This document shows positions 8,232-16,981 of a DNA stretch of 64,000 nucleotides, one piece after another; positions within the stretch are counted from its first letter, which is position 1, and every line of letters begins with the position of its first letter. This DNA comes from Thermoanaerobaculia bacterium (GTDB taxonomy: Bacteria > Acidobacteriota > Thermoanaerobaculia > Multivoradales > Multivoraceae): the NCBI GenBank assembly GCA_022823665.1, contig JAJEHN010000008.1, positions 193,847 through 257,846 on the forward strand, read 5' to 3'. The translations under genes were made by a program, and so were the position numbers. The notes under the pieces were generated by a model. That model did not search any database. It was not told the origin of the DNA and worked only from the letters and a program-made list of their open reading frames with translations.

Positions 8232-10018
8232 TGACCGAACGCGACCTCGGATCTTCGGGCGCGCGAGCCAAGGACGCGGTGCTGGCCGCGCTGCGGGCCT
8301 ACGACACCGCGACGAGGACGGGCGACCTCGACGGGCAGGTCGACTTCTTTGCGGAGGCCTGGCGAAGCAGTTCCGGCACGACGAAGGCCGACCTGCGGGA
8401 CCAACTGCAGCAGCAGGCCGACCGGAGCGGCGATCAGGACAAGCGGTTCGTGCTTGACGAAGCGATGGTGGTCGTCGACGGAGACACAGCAACCGTCGAC
8501 CCCGTGAAGCTCCGTTCACCGACCGGGAACGGCTCCTTCGAGTTCAGGATGACGAGGGAGCCCGACGGCGCCTGGCGATGCGTGTCGATTGCGCTCTCGC
8601 AGATCGACGACGCGCCCGCCGAAAGCACCCGCGCACTCCGTGAACGCATCCTGAGCGACCCGGCACGTCCCGGCTATCACTTCGTGATCCCCGAAGGCGT
8701 GGCGATGCCCTTCGACCCGAACGGCGCCATCTACTGGAAGGGCCGCTACCACCTCTTCTACATCTTCCAGGACAGTCGCCTCGGCAAGAAGTCCGACCAC
8801 TGGGGCCACATGTCGAGCTCGGACCTGTTTCACTGGCGCCACCATCCGACCGGTCTGCTCGACGGCATGTACAGCGGCAACTGCTTCCTCAACAGGGAGG
8901 GAGTGCCGACGATCTGCTACCACCAGAAAGGCCAGGGCAACGCGATGGCGGTGGCTCTGGACGACGACCTGAACGAGTGGAAGAAGCTCGACTCGAACCC
9001 GATCACGCCCGAGACCCGGGAAGGAGACGAGCACCACGGGAGATACCGTTCATGGGACCCCTTCGGCTGGCTCGAGGGCCACACCTGCTACGCCATCTTC
9101 GGCGGCCAGCGACCGGCCGTCGCGAAAGCACCCGCGCTCGAGGGCGAGTGGAAGTACGCCGGGGACCTGTTCGCGCACGGCGTCGAGGGCGTGTCCCTCG
9201 ACGAGGACGTGTCCTGCCCCGAGCTCTTCGAGCTGGGCGGCAAGCACGTGCTCCTCTGCATCAGTCACCGCCTCGGCTGCCGCTACTACGTGGGCGAATG
9301 GCGGGACGAACAGTTCCATCCCGAATCCCACGCCCAAATGAGCTGGATCGACAACTCGTTCTTCGCGCCCGAAAGCCTGGTCGACGACCGGGGACGTCGC
9401 ATCATGTGGGCCTGGATCCTCGATGAACCCCTGTTCGGAGCGCGCACGAAGCACGGCTGGTCCGGCACGTTGAGCCTTCCGCGGGTGTTGACGCTCGGAG
9501 GCGACGGGCTGCTCCGCATCGACGTGCCGGAGGAGATCGAAGCGCTCCGCTACGGTGAGATCCGAAAAGGGCCGTTGGTCGTGCCGGCCGACGAGGAGGT
9601 GCCCCTGGACGGCGTCGCCGGCGACAGCCTGGAGCTGATGGTCGAGATGAAGAGCGCCGCGGCTTCCCGGTTCGGAATCAGGGTATGCGCGTCGCCCGAC
9701 GGCCAGGAGGAGACGCCCATCTTCTACGACGCCGAAGAGAAACTGCTGAAGCTCGACACGCGCAGATCAGGCCCCGAGAACACACCGAAGGTCGTCGAGG
9801 CGGCGCCCTTCGAACTGCGGGACGGCGAGCGACTGAAGCTGCGTGTCTTCGTCGACAAGTCCGTCGTCGAGGTCTTCGCCAACAGCCGTCAGGCCATTGC
9901 GCGCCGCGTCTACCCGTCGCGCAAGGACAGCATCCGCGTCCATCTTTTCTCCACCGGCGGCGACGCCCGCGTGCACTCGCTCAAGGCATGGAAGATCACG
10001 CCTTCCAATCCCTACTAG
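8231..10018 (+). CDS. NTF2/DUF4440-like domain fused to GH32 fructosidase
   Basis: 595-aa protein. Residues about 14-125 form an NTF2-like (SnoaL/DUF4440) domain (AALRAYDTATRTGDLDGQVDFF). From about 145 it is a glycoside hydrolase family 32 beta-propeller with the nucleophile motif FDPNG (161-165), the transition-state motif RSWDPFGW and the acid/base motif CPELFEL, then a C-terminal beta-sandwich with the family's VFVDKSVVEVFAN. GH32 enzymes cleave beta-fructosides (sucrose, levan, inulin). No signal peptide is visible, so it is probably cytoplasmic. The start overlaps the exporter stop, implying coupled translation. The domain fusion is unusual. Confidence 0.88.
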   Translation: MTERDLGSSGARAKDAVLAALRAYDTATRTGDLDGQVDFFAEAWRSSSGTTKADLRDQLQQQADRSGDQDKRFVLDEAMVVVDGDTATVDPVKLRSPTGNGSFEFRMTREPDGAWRCVSIALSQIDDAPAESTRALRERILSDPARPGYHFVIPEGVAMPFDPNGAIYWKGRYHLFYIFQDSRLGKKSDHWGHMSSSDLFHWRHHPTGLLDGMYSGNCFLNREGVPTICYHQKGQGNAMAVALDDDLNEWKKLDSNPITPETREGDEHHGRYRSWDPFGWLEGHTCYAIFGGQRPAVAKAPALEGEWKYAGDLFAHGVEGVSLDEDVSCPELFELGGKHVLLCISHRLGCRYYVGEWRDEQFHPESHAQMSWIDNSFFAPESLVDDRGRRIMWAWILDEPLFGARTKHGWSGTLSLPRVLTLGGDGLLRIDVPEEIEALRYGEIRKGPLVVPADEEVPLDGVAGDSLELMVEMKSAAASRFGIRVCASPDGQEETPIFYDAEEKLLKLDTRRSGPENTPKVVEAAPFELRDGERLKLRVFVDKSVVEVFANSRQAIARRVYPSRKDSIRVHLFSTGGDARVHSLKAWKITPSNPY

Positions 10019-10033
10019 AACAAGGACCATGTG

Positions 10034-10207
10034 ATGAAGATCCACGACCCCGAACTACGCATGATCGCCGAACAGCTCGCCCGGCTCGAGGACAGGCTCG
10101 GAGCCGGAACCGGGCCCGTCGTCGAGTCTCCGGGAAACGCGATTCTGGAACTGCTCAGAGTCGTGCGCGCGCTGACCGAGCGTCTCGACGAACTGGGTCG
10201 GCGCTGA
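10034..10207 (+). CDS. Small coiled-coil-like protein of unknown function
   Basis: 57-aa ORF below the track's length cutoff: ATG at 10034 preceded by AAGGA 7 nt upstream and lying 15 nt after the GH32 stop, so it is probably co-transcribed with it. The sequence MKIHDPELRMIAEQLARLEDR and LLRVVRALTERLDELGRR shows two amphipathic helices with heptad spacing. It overlaps the 3' end of the convergent WD40 gene by about 50 nt. I recognise no family. The ribosome site and operon position are the main support. Confidence 0.5.
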   Translation: MKIHDPELRMIAEQLARLEDRLGAGTGPVVESPGNAILELLRVVRALTERLDELGRR

Positions 10208-11225
10208 CGACATAGATCATGCCGCTTGCGTCACCGGCCGTAACCGTCCGTCTGTCGAGCGAGACCGGGCAGGAACGTGCGCGCTCTCTGCACTCGAAGC
10301 TGGCGATTGGCTGCCCGAGTTCGAGGTCCCACAGACGCAGCGTCTTGTCCGGGGAGGTGGAGACGGCGCACGATCCGTCCGGTGTCACAGTCGCGGCGTA
10401 GACCGGTTCGGTATGGCCTTCAAGCATGTGCAGGGCGCGGCCGGTCTGTAGATCCCACACCCCTAGCGTCCCATCCGCGGACGCGGAGACGGCGCGGCTG
10501 CAGTCGGGTGTCGCCGCGACCGCGTAGACTGGCCCCGTGTGACCGCCGAGAGCCCGCATGGAGCGCCCCGAGACCAGGTCCCATACCCGTAGCGTCCGGT
10601 CCTCGGATGCCGAGACTGCACGGGCGCCGTCCGGGACAACGGCTACGGCGTGGACGGCGTCGGTGTGGCCTTCGAGCGTCCGCTGACCGCGGCCGGAGTC
10701 GAGGTCCCACAGGCGAACGGTCCCGTCCCAGGACGCGGAGACGGCGCGGGTGCCGTTGGGAGTGAGGGCGAACGACTTGACGTCATCCGTGTGGCCTCGG
10801 AGTGTGTGCAGGGCGCGGCCCGAGTGGAGGTCCCAGACGCGCAGGGTGGCGTCCGCGGACGAGGAGACGGCACGCTTGCCGTCCGGCGTCACCGCAACGG
10901 CGTAGACCTCCGTTGCGTGCCCCTGAAGCACGTGCCGCGTGCGACCTGAAGCGAGATCCCACACGCGCAGGGTCGCGTCAAAGGAACCGGAAACGGCGCG
11001 GGTGCCGTCCGGAGTTACCGCGACGGACCAGACGCCGGCAGTGTGGCCTTCGAGGGTGTAGAGAGCACGCATGGACCGGAGGTCCCACACGCGGAGGGTG
11101 GTGTCGGCGGAGGTGGAGATGAGGCGTTTTCCGTCAGGCGTCAGCGCGAGGGCCTCGACCCTCCCGGTGTGCCCCTCAAGCCTGTGAGCCAGCCTGAAGC
11201 GACACATACTCGCGATAACGGCCAT
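10155..11225 (-). CDS. WD40 seven-repeat beta-propeller protein
   Basis: 356 aa made almost entirely of seven WD40 repeats. Each has GHTxxV, then LTPDGxRAVSxSxDxTLRVWDL, giving one complete seven-bladed propeller closed by a short C-terminal strand (SGMIYVVSADP). No signal peptide or extra catalytic domain is present, so it is probably a cytoplasmic scaffold. The repeats are very alike, which suggests recent expansion. The start lies inside the 3' end of the ABC exporter gene (50-nt overlap), so expression is coupled to the TonB-receptor/esterase/exporter operon. The partner is unknown; binding to the exporter is only a contextual guess. Confidence 0.88.
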   Translation of the reverse strand: MAVIASMCRFRLAHRLEGHTGRVEALALTPDGKRLISTSADTTLRVWDLRSMRALYTLEGHTAGVWSVAVTPDGTRAVSGSFDATLRVWDLASGRTRHVLQGHATEVYAVAVTPDGKRAVSSSADATLRVWDLHSGRALHTLRGHTDDVKSFALTPNGTRAVSASWDGTVRLWDLDSGRGQRTLEGHTDAVHAVAVVPDGARAVSASEDRTLRVWDLVSGRSMRALGGHTGPVYAVAATPDCSRAVSASADGTLGVWDLQTGRALHMLEGHTEPVYAATVTPDGSCAVSTSPDKTLRLWDLELGQPIASFECRERARSCPVSLDRRTVTAGDASGMIYVVSADPVRRDARSARARL

Positions 11226-13272
11226 CGGGGATCGCCATCAGTTCCTCGTGTGAGCCTGACTCCCGGACCTCGCCCTCCTCCAGGAAGTAGATGCGATTCG
11301 CGTGGGCGATGGTCGACAGGCGGTGGGCGATGATGATGACCAGCCTGTCCTTCGCCGCTTCGTGCAGGGCATCGACGAGGTAGGCCTCGGTCTCCGGGTC
11401 GAGCGCGGAGGTCGGTTCGTCGAGGATCAGAATCCGGGCATCGCGCAGCAGCCCGCGGGCGATCGCGATGCGTTGTTTCTGGCCCACAGACAGCTTGCTC
11501 GTCACGGTACCTAGATTCGTCCGGTATCCGTCGGGCAGCGCGGCGATGAAATCGTGGGCGCCCGCTATGCGGGCCGCACGCTCGACCTGCGCCTCGGTCG
11601 CGGCCGGGTTGCCGTAGCGGATGTTCTCGAGGATCGAGTCGGAGAAGAGCTGCGTCTCCTGGAAGACGTAAGAGACTTGCTCGCGGAGGCTCTCGACCGA
11701 CACGTCCTTGAGGTCGACGCCGTCGACCGACACCGTCCCCTCCGTCGCCTGCACGAAGGCCGGCACCAGGTAGGCGAGGCTCGTCTTGCCCGCGCCTGTG
11801 GGGCCGACGAAGGCGACGATCTCGCCGACGCGTGCTTCCAGGTCGACGTTCCTGAGTGCGCGGCGACCATCCGGGTAGACGAGCCCCACGCCCTTCATCT
11901 CGACGCCGCGCTTGATTCGATCCAGTTCGACGCCGTCCCGCGCCTTCTCCGCCGGCAGGTCCATCAGGAAGAACACGCGGCGCATCCCCGCGATGTCTCG
12001 CTGCCACTCCGTGTACATGAAGCCCCAGGCGCCAAACGTCGCACTTAGGACGAAGAAGTAGTACGTGAGAACGAAGTAGTCGCCAGCCGTGAACGTGCCG
12101 TCGATGACCCGACCCGCCATCACGATGAAGAACACGACCTGGCTCAGCAGCAGCGCCAGGCTGAACGCCTGCCGGTACGTGAGCACGAGGAACCACTCCC
12201 AACGGAAGCGCCTGAACGACTCCTCGCTGGCTTTCCTGAACCTCTCTCCTTCCCGCTCGTTCCCGCCGAGGCTCTGCACGGCGAGCACGTTGCTCATCCC
12301 CTCCTCGATGTTGCTCGTCGTGCTGGAGCCGGAAGCCCGGCTGGCCTGGCCCCGGCGCCGCGCCATGCGGGCGAAGGGGAGTTCGATGAGGAACACGATC
12401 GGAAGGGCCAGCATGCCCAGCACGATGACCTCGGGCGCGGCGCCGAAGTACGTGAACATGATGGACAGGGTGATCACGACTCCGAGCAACCCCGAGTAGA
12501 GCCCCAGCGCGATCCCGTGCAGCAGCATGTTGGCGCTCGTCGTGTCGTACAGGACGCGGTAGACGCTGTCGCCGATCCGCAGGTCGTCCAGGGTCGTCAT
12601 CGGCAGCGACCGGAGCTTCCGGGCTACCCGGGTTCGCAGGAAGTGGTTCATCGACTGCGAGAGCCGGAGGTGCACCCGGAAGTCGAGAAACCCCAGGATG
12701 CCCGCCATCAGGCCGGAGCCCATGTTCGCCAGGTTCTCCGTCTGCGTGGCGATGTCGTGGCCCTGGGCCAGGGTGCCGTGACCCTGCGGCGTGAGGGCCG
12801 TGGCGCCGCCGGAAGACCCCGCCGACGCCCCCGTCGGCGCTCCGCTGGGCGACCGGCCCGCGCCCCGGCTCGTGGTGAACCCGAAGACCGTCACCATGAA
12901 CACGCCGAGCAGGAACACCCAGAGCATCATCTCGACCGGACCCATGCCGTCCAGCAGCAGCACCGCCGGCGCCAGGTAGGCAGGGAAGCCGGACGCGTCC
13001 CCGATCGGCGCGCCCAGGATGATGTGGTCGACCACGACCTTGCCCGGCCAGGGCGCGACCATCAGCCGGAAGACCAGCTCCACCGTGATGAAGCCGAGCT
13101 TCGTCGCGATCCGCGCCTTGAACAGCCGGAAGGTCGAGACGACCCGCGCGAAGATGCGCAGGACCTCCCGGAACGGGATGTCCGTGCCCAGGTCGAGGAC
13201 GCTGGCGGCACGGTCGAGCTGCTTCTCGCCTTCCCGAAGCGACGGCCGCGACGCCCGGACCGCTTCGGCCAT
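11176..13272 (-). CDS. ABC exporter subunit, second of heterodimeric pair
   Basis: 698-aa membrane ABC protein, closely related along its whole length to the one at 6111-8231. It has six transmembrane helices with the same Gly/Ser/Thr-rich loop (TSRGAGRSPSGAPTG), Walker A GPTGAGKTS, signature LSVGQ, Walker B ILILDEPTSALD and H-loop IAHRLS. The ATG at 13272 overlaps the stop of the 811-aa subunit (TGATG); the track's start at 13275 is a TTG just before it. The pairing with the adjacent, different subunit points to a heterodimer. Such pairs include drug and lipid exporters and also siderophore importers of the IrtAB/YbtPQ type, which would fit the TonB receptor and Fes-like esterase upstream. 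Confidence 0.92.
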   Translation of the reverse strand: MAEAVRASRPSLREGEKQLDRAASVLDLGTDIPFREVLRIFARVVSTFRLFKARIATKLGFITVELVFRLMVAPWPGKVVVDHIILGAPIGDASGFPAYLAPAVLLLDGMGPVEMMLWVFLLGVFMVTVFGFTTSRGAGRSPSGAPTGASAGSSGGATALTPQGHGTLAQGHDIATQTENLANMGSGLMAGILGFLDFRVHLRLSQSMNHFLRTRVARKLRSLPMTTLDDLRIGDSVYRVLYDTTSANMLLHGIALGLYSGLLGVVITLSIMFTYFGAAPEVIVLGMLALPIVFLIELPFARMARRRGQASRASGSSTTSNIEEGMSNVLAVQSLGGNEREGERFRKASEESFRRFRWEWFLVLTYRQAFSLALLLSQVVFFIVMAGRVIDGTFTAGDYFVLTYYFFVLSATFGAWGFMYTEWQRDIAGMRRVFFLMDLPAEKARDGVELDRIKRGVEMKGVGLVYPDGRRALRNVDLEARVGEIVAFVGPTGAGKTSLAYLVPAFVQATEGTVSVDGVDLKDVSVESLREQVSYVFQETQLFSDSILENIRYGNPAATEAQVERAARIAGAHDFIAALPDGYRTNLGTVTSKLSVGQKQRIAIARGLLRDARILILDEPTSALDPETEAYLVDALHEAAKDRLVIIIAHRLSTIAHANRIYFLEEGEVRESGSHEELMAIPDGRYREYVSLQAGSQA

Positions 13273-15707
13273 CAACCGGCCTCGGCGGCCCGTCTCGACA
13301 GTCTCGCCTCGGTCTCCACGAATGACCGGTAGCGCCCGCCGTCCACGGCCATCAGTTCGTCATGGGATCCGTTCTCGACGATCCGGCCGCCGTCGAGATA
13401 GAGGATCCGGTCCGCCTGCTGGATCGTCGAGATCCGGTGCGTGATCAGGAAGATGGCGCGGCCCTCGCCCCACGCCGACAGGCGCTCGAGCACCCGGTGT
13501 TCGGTGTAGGCGTCGAGCGCGGCCGTGGGCTCGTCGAGGATCAGGATCGGAGCATCCTTGACGATCGCCCGGGCGATCGAAAGACGCTGCCGCTGGCCCG
13601 TGGACAGCTTGCCGCCGCGGTCGCTGAGCACGGTGTCCAGGCCTTCCGGCAACCCGGCGACGTACTCGTCGACGCAGGCGACGCGGGCGGCCTCGAGCAC
13701 CCGCTCGTCGCTCGCGTCGGGAACGACGTAGCGGATGTTGTCGCGCACGGACATGCCGAACAGGACGTTCTCCTGCAGGGCGACCGAGACGTTGCCGCGC
13801 AGGCTGTCCAGATCCAGCTTGCGCAGGTCGACGCCATCGATCGAGACCGTGCCCGAGTCGGGGTCGAACAGCCGGAGCAACAGGCTGACCAGCGTGCTCT
13901 TGCCCGAGCCCGTCGGGCCGACGATCGCCGTGATCGAGCCCGGCTCGACACCGAAGCTGACGCCCCGTAGAACAGGACGATCCGGTTCGTAGGCGAAGTC
14001 GACGTCGTCGAAGCGGATCCTGCGGCGGAAGGGCCCCATCGGCACAGCGTCCGGAGCGTTCTTCACGTCGGGCTCGATGTCGAGGATGTCGAAGGACCGA
14101 TCGAGCCCCATCGCCATGTCCTGGGCCTGCGACCACAAGGTGACCAGGTTCCGCACGGAAACGCTCGACGCGCCGATCTGCTCCTGGGCCCAGTTGTACG
14201 CGGACAGGTTCCACGTCACGAAGCTCAGACCCACGAGGGCGACGAGCGCGGTCGCGAACGTCTCCCGTTCGCCGTTGGCCCAGACCGCCATCAGGAACTG
14301 CGCCGTCAGCAGCGCGGCGGCGGCGATCGAAAAGGTGACGATGCCGACGACGGCCATCAGCGATCGCACCCGGAAGGACGCGTTGAAGGCCCTGACGGAA
14401 TCGCGCTCGAGCCGCTCCTGCTCCCTGTCCGCGGCGCCGTAGGCCTTGATCACCCGGATCGCGGCGAACGTCTCCTGCACGCGCGACGTGAAGTCCGAGT
14501 TGGCCTCCCGGGAAGCGAGCGATCTCTCCCGCATCCGCGGCGAGAACCAGCGCCCCCAGACCACGGCGAGCAGGACGATGCTGAGCGCCATGGTGCCGAG
14601 GATCGGGTCGAGCGCGGCCAGGAAGACGACGCCGATCGCGTAGGTGCTCAGCATCTGCATCGACTGCGTCACATTGCCGATGACGGCCGTGACCTGGGCG
14701 CTGTCCTGGTAGATGCGGTAGACCGAATCGCCCACCCGGTGGTCGCTGTGGTAGCGGAGAGACAGCCCGAGCCAGCGCTCCACCAGCGCCATCCGCAGGT
14801 CCTGGTTCACGCGCTGCATGATGAAGATGTAGTAGTAGGGCAGCAGCATCATCACCGGGAGCTGCGCGAACCACCCGAAGACCATGAAGACGGCGTAAAT
14901 CCACTTCAGGCTGTGCCTCTGCTCGGCGGTCAGCGGCGCCAGGTCGATGTTCGCTTCGGCGGCGGCCTCGGGCCGCGCCTCGCCGGCGAGCTCCGACCGG
15001 CCGATGAAGTCGGCCAGGAACGGGGTCAGCGGCTCGGCCTGCAGGATCGACTGGCTGATCAGGTCCACCGAGAAGAGGGCGATCACCATCGTCAGCAGGG
15101 TCGAGGCCCACACCAGGACGAAGTAGTAGACGAGGTGACTGCCGAGCCGGATGCGGAAGCGCAGCCGGCCGCCGTCGAAGCGGTACTGCAGCACCCAGAT
15201 GCAGACGCACCCCGCCGCCACGAGCCCGACGTAGATGCTGTCGGCGAGACCGGCCACGCCGAACAGCGCGAAGACGAACGTCGCCGTGCCGGCGAGCACG
15301 AGCGCGAAGGACGTCCAAAGATAGGCGCGGCCCTTTACGAACAGCAGCGCCCAGACGAGGGCCGTCATCAGGACCGTGCCGGCCAGCAGGAGATCGTGCC
15401 GCCAGTCGGTTCCCGGGGGCTGAAGCCAGAGGAGCGGCCCGAGCGCCGTGAGCACCGTGACCAGGGGCGGAACGTGACGGAAGCTCCACGCGCCGTCCGC
15501 GGCAGCGTCGCCCTCGGCGGCCCTGCTGCGCGGCAGCTCCCGCCAGCGGCCGACGATCTGGGGCCAGAGATAGGGCCAGGTGCGGACGAAGATCCGGAGG
15601 ACGGCGACGAAGCCCTGCTCCTCCGGAGTCTTGCCCGGCGGGGACTCCGGAGGGGTGTCCGCCTCGCCCCAGAAGGGGAGCGCGCGTGCCTGCTTCAGAT
15701 CGTCCAC
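13272..15707 (-). CDS. ABC exporter subunit with extra N-terminal membrane helices
   Basis: 811-aa ABC protein, longer than the usual 580-700 aa. Residues about 75-235 add several extra hydrophobic segments (PLVTVLTALGPLLWL, LLLAGTVLMTALVWALLF and others) before the standard six-helix domain. The nucleotide-binding domain has Walker A GPTGSGKST, signature LSTGQ, Walker B ILILDEPTAALD and H-loop ITHRIS, so both ATP sites look intact apart from the T in LSTGQ. GTG start. It lies 25 nt after the esterase gene and is translationally coupled to the 698-aa subunit. The extra helices may bind an accessory protein. Confidence 0.9.
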   Translation of the reverse strand: MDDLKQARALPFWGEADTPPESPPGKTPEEQGFVAVLRIFVRTWPYLWPQIVGRWRELPRSRAAEGDAAADGAWSFRHVPPLVTVLTALGPLLWLQPPGTDWRHDLLLAGTVLMTALVWALLFVKGRAYLWTSFALVLAGTATFVFALFGVAGLADSIYVGLVAAGCVCIWVLQYRFDGGRLRFRIRLGSHLVYYFVLVWASTLLTMVIALFSVDLISQSILQAEPLTPFLADFIGRSELAGEARPEAAAEANIDLAPLTAEQRHSLKWIYAVFMVFGWFAQLPVMMLLPYYYIFIMQRVNQDLRMALVERWLGLSLRYHSDHRVGDSVYRIYQDSAQVTAVIGNVTQSMQMLSTYAIGVVFLAALDPILGTMALSIVLLAVVWGRWFSPRMRERSLASREANSDFTSRVQETFAAIRVIKAYGAADREQERLERDSVRAFNASFRVRSLMAVVGIVTFSIAAAALLTAQFLMAVWANGERETFATALVALVGLSFVTWNLSAYNWAQEQIGASSVSVRNLVTLWSQAQDMAMGLDRSFDILDIEPDVKNAPDAVPMGPFRRRIRFDDVDFAYEPDRPVLRGVSFGVEPGSITAIVGPTGSGKSTLVSLLLRLFDPDSGTVSIDGVDLRKLDLDSLRGNVSVALQENVLFGMSVRDNIRYVVPDASDERVLEAARVACVDEYVAGLPEGLDTVLSDRGGKLSTGQRQRLSIARAIVKDAPILILDEPTAALDAYTEHRVLERLSAWGEGRAIFLITHRISTIQQADRILYLDGGRIVENGSHDELMAVDGGRYRSFVETEARLSRRAAEAG

Positions 15708-15732
15708 ACCGCCGGGAGCTTACGCCGCGGCG

Positions 15733-16962
15733 CTAGGGATCCGCGGTTCTCCTCCGGCCCTCGACCGCGTAGTCGCCCGCGGGGGGCACATCGAGGCTGA
15801 GGGCGCCGCGGAAGGTGTCTCCTCGCACTTGCAGCCAGGCGCTCAGCTTGCCGACCGATCCCTTGCCCCAGTTCACCTGGGATCCGGACGCGACGTAGTC
15901 GTAGCTCAGAATGCCGTCTTCGAAGCGGACCGCCGTGACCTCCATCTCGCCGTCCACCTCGTCGTGGAGCGTCGCGGCAAGCGCGCCGCCCCGCTCGCCA
16001 AGGGTCAACACGCTGCGGCGAAACTCGCCGAGGACCCTCGTCACAACGTCCCACGTGCCGGTCACCGCTTCAAGGTCGGGCGGGTCGCCGGCGCCCTTGA
16101 CACCGGGATAATCGCGCCAGAGCCACCGCAGCGTGTCGGGGAAGATGGCGCCGCCGTGCTTCAGGTCGTGGCCGCCCGTGCCCATCTCGAAGCGGTAGTC
16201 GTAGCGGGCGAATAGGAGCGCCGAGTCCATCTGGAGGTTGGCCAGCGTCCAGTTCCCCTCCGCGAGGTTGATGTCGTTCTCCCCGTCCTGGAGGAAGACG
16301 CGGATCGGCTTCGGGTTCCCGCGGGTCGCGCGAATCAGATACGGGTACTGCGAACCGCCCTGGAGCCGCGTGTAGCTGCCGACGTGGCTGACGACCTTGC
16401 TGAAGGCGTCGGGACGCTGCCAGGCGACGGTGAACGAAGCCAGTCCGCCATCGCTCATGCCGGCGATCGCGCGGCCCGCCGCCTCGTCCGTCAGGTTGTA
16501 GTCCCTGCCGACCTCGGGGAGGATCTCCTCCAGCAGGAAGCGGGCGTACGTGTCGGCGACCGACGGGTACTGGATGCTCCGCAGGTCCCAGGGGATCTCC
16601 TTCATCCCGGGGTTGATGAAGATGCCGATCGTCACCGGCATCTCGCCCATGTGGATCAGGTTGTCGAAGACCGTCGGCGCCCTGACTAGGCCCTCGGGGT
16701 CGGCGTAGAACTCGCCGTCCTGGAAGACCATGACGGCCGCTGGCTCGGCGTCCGTGTACTGGGCCGGAACGTAGACCCGGTACTCGTGGGTCGTGCCCGG
16801 GTAGATGCGGCTGGCGTCCCAGGTGCGTTTCTCCACCGTGCCGGCGGGGACGCCTTCCTGGGGTAGAGAATCGGGGCCCAGCGTGTACTCGGCCCCGCCG
16901 ACTCCGGTCGCCATCAGGAGAAGCAACAGGGGGATCGGAAAGCGTCCGATCCCCCTGCTCAT
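15733..16962 (-). CDS. Secreted Fes-like esterase (alpha/beta hydrolase)
   Basis: 409-aa exported hydrolase with signal peptide MSRGIGRFPIPLLLLLMATGVGGA. The catalytic region resembles the putative-esterase family that includes enterochelin esterase Fes/IroE and esterase D: YRVYVPAQYT, MVFQDGEFY, nucleophile elbow AGMSDGG (GxSxG) and a late GGHDLKHGG that probably holds the catalytic His. The last about 110 residues form an extra beta-rich domain (TGTWDVVTRVLGEFRRSVLTL). It lies 19 nt after the TonB receptor stop and 25 nt before the ABC exporter pair. In context it could hydrolyse an ester-linked ligand taken up by the receptor. The start codon sits next to a strong hairpin (16928-16956). 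Confidence 0.85.
   Translation of the reverse strand: MSRGIGRFPIPLLLLLMATGVGGAEYTLGPDSLPQEGVPAGTVEKRTWDASRIYPGTTHEYRVYVPAQYTDAEPAAVMVFQDGEFYADPEGLVRAPTVFDNLIHMGEMPVTIGIFINPGMKEIPWDLRSIQYPSVADTYARFLLEEILPEVGRDYNLTDEAAGRAIAGMSDGGLASFTVAWQRPDAFSKVVSHVGSYTRLQGGSQYPYLIRATRGNPKPIRVFLQDGENDINLAEGNWTLANLQMDSALLFARYDYRFEMGTGGHDLKHGGAIFPDTLRWLWRDYPGVKGAGDPPDLEAVTGTWDVVTRVLGEFRRSVLTLGERGGALAATLHDEVDGEMEVTAVRFEDGILSYDYVASGSQVNWGKGSVGKLSAWLQVRGDTFRGALSLDVPPAGDYAVEGRRRTADP
16928..16956 (-). promoter_or_regulatory. 12-bp hairpin over the start of the esterase gene
   Basis: Perfect inverted repeat AGGGGGATCGGA / TCCGATCCCCCT with a 5-nt loop, beginning 3 nt inside the esterase coding sequence and 26 nt after the TonB receptor stop. 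On the mRNA it would fold right after the start codon. It could attenuate the operon or stabilise the receptor message 3' end. No U-run follows, so a classic terminator is unlikely. Confidence 0.6.
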
Positions 16963-16981
16963 GACTGTCGTACCGGCGCCG

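Noticed and set aside
10155-11225. Regularly spaced repeats resembling a CRISPR or tandem array
   Set aside because: The periodicity is that of WD40 codons inside one ORF; units are about 126 bp, diverged and in frame, with no spacers.
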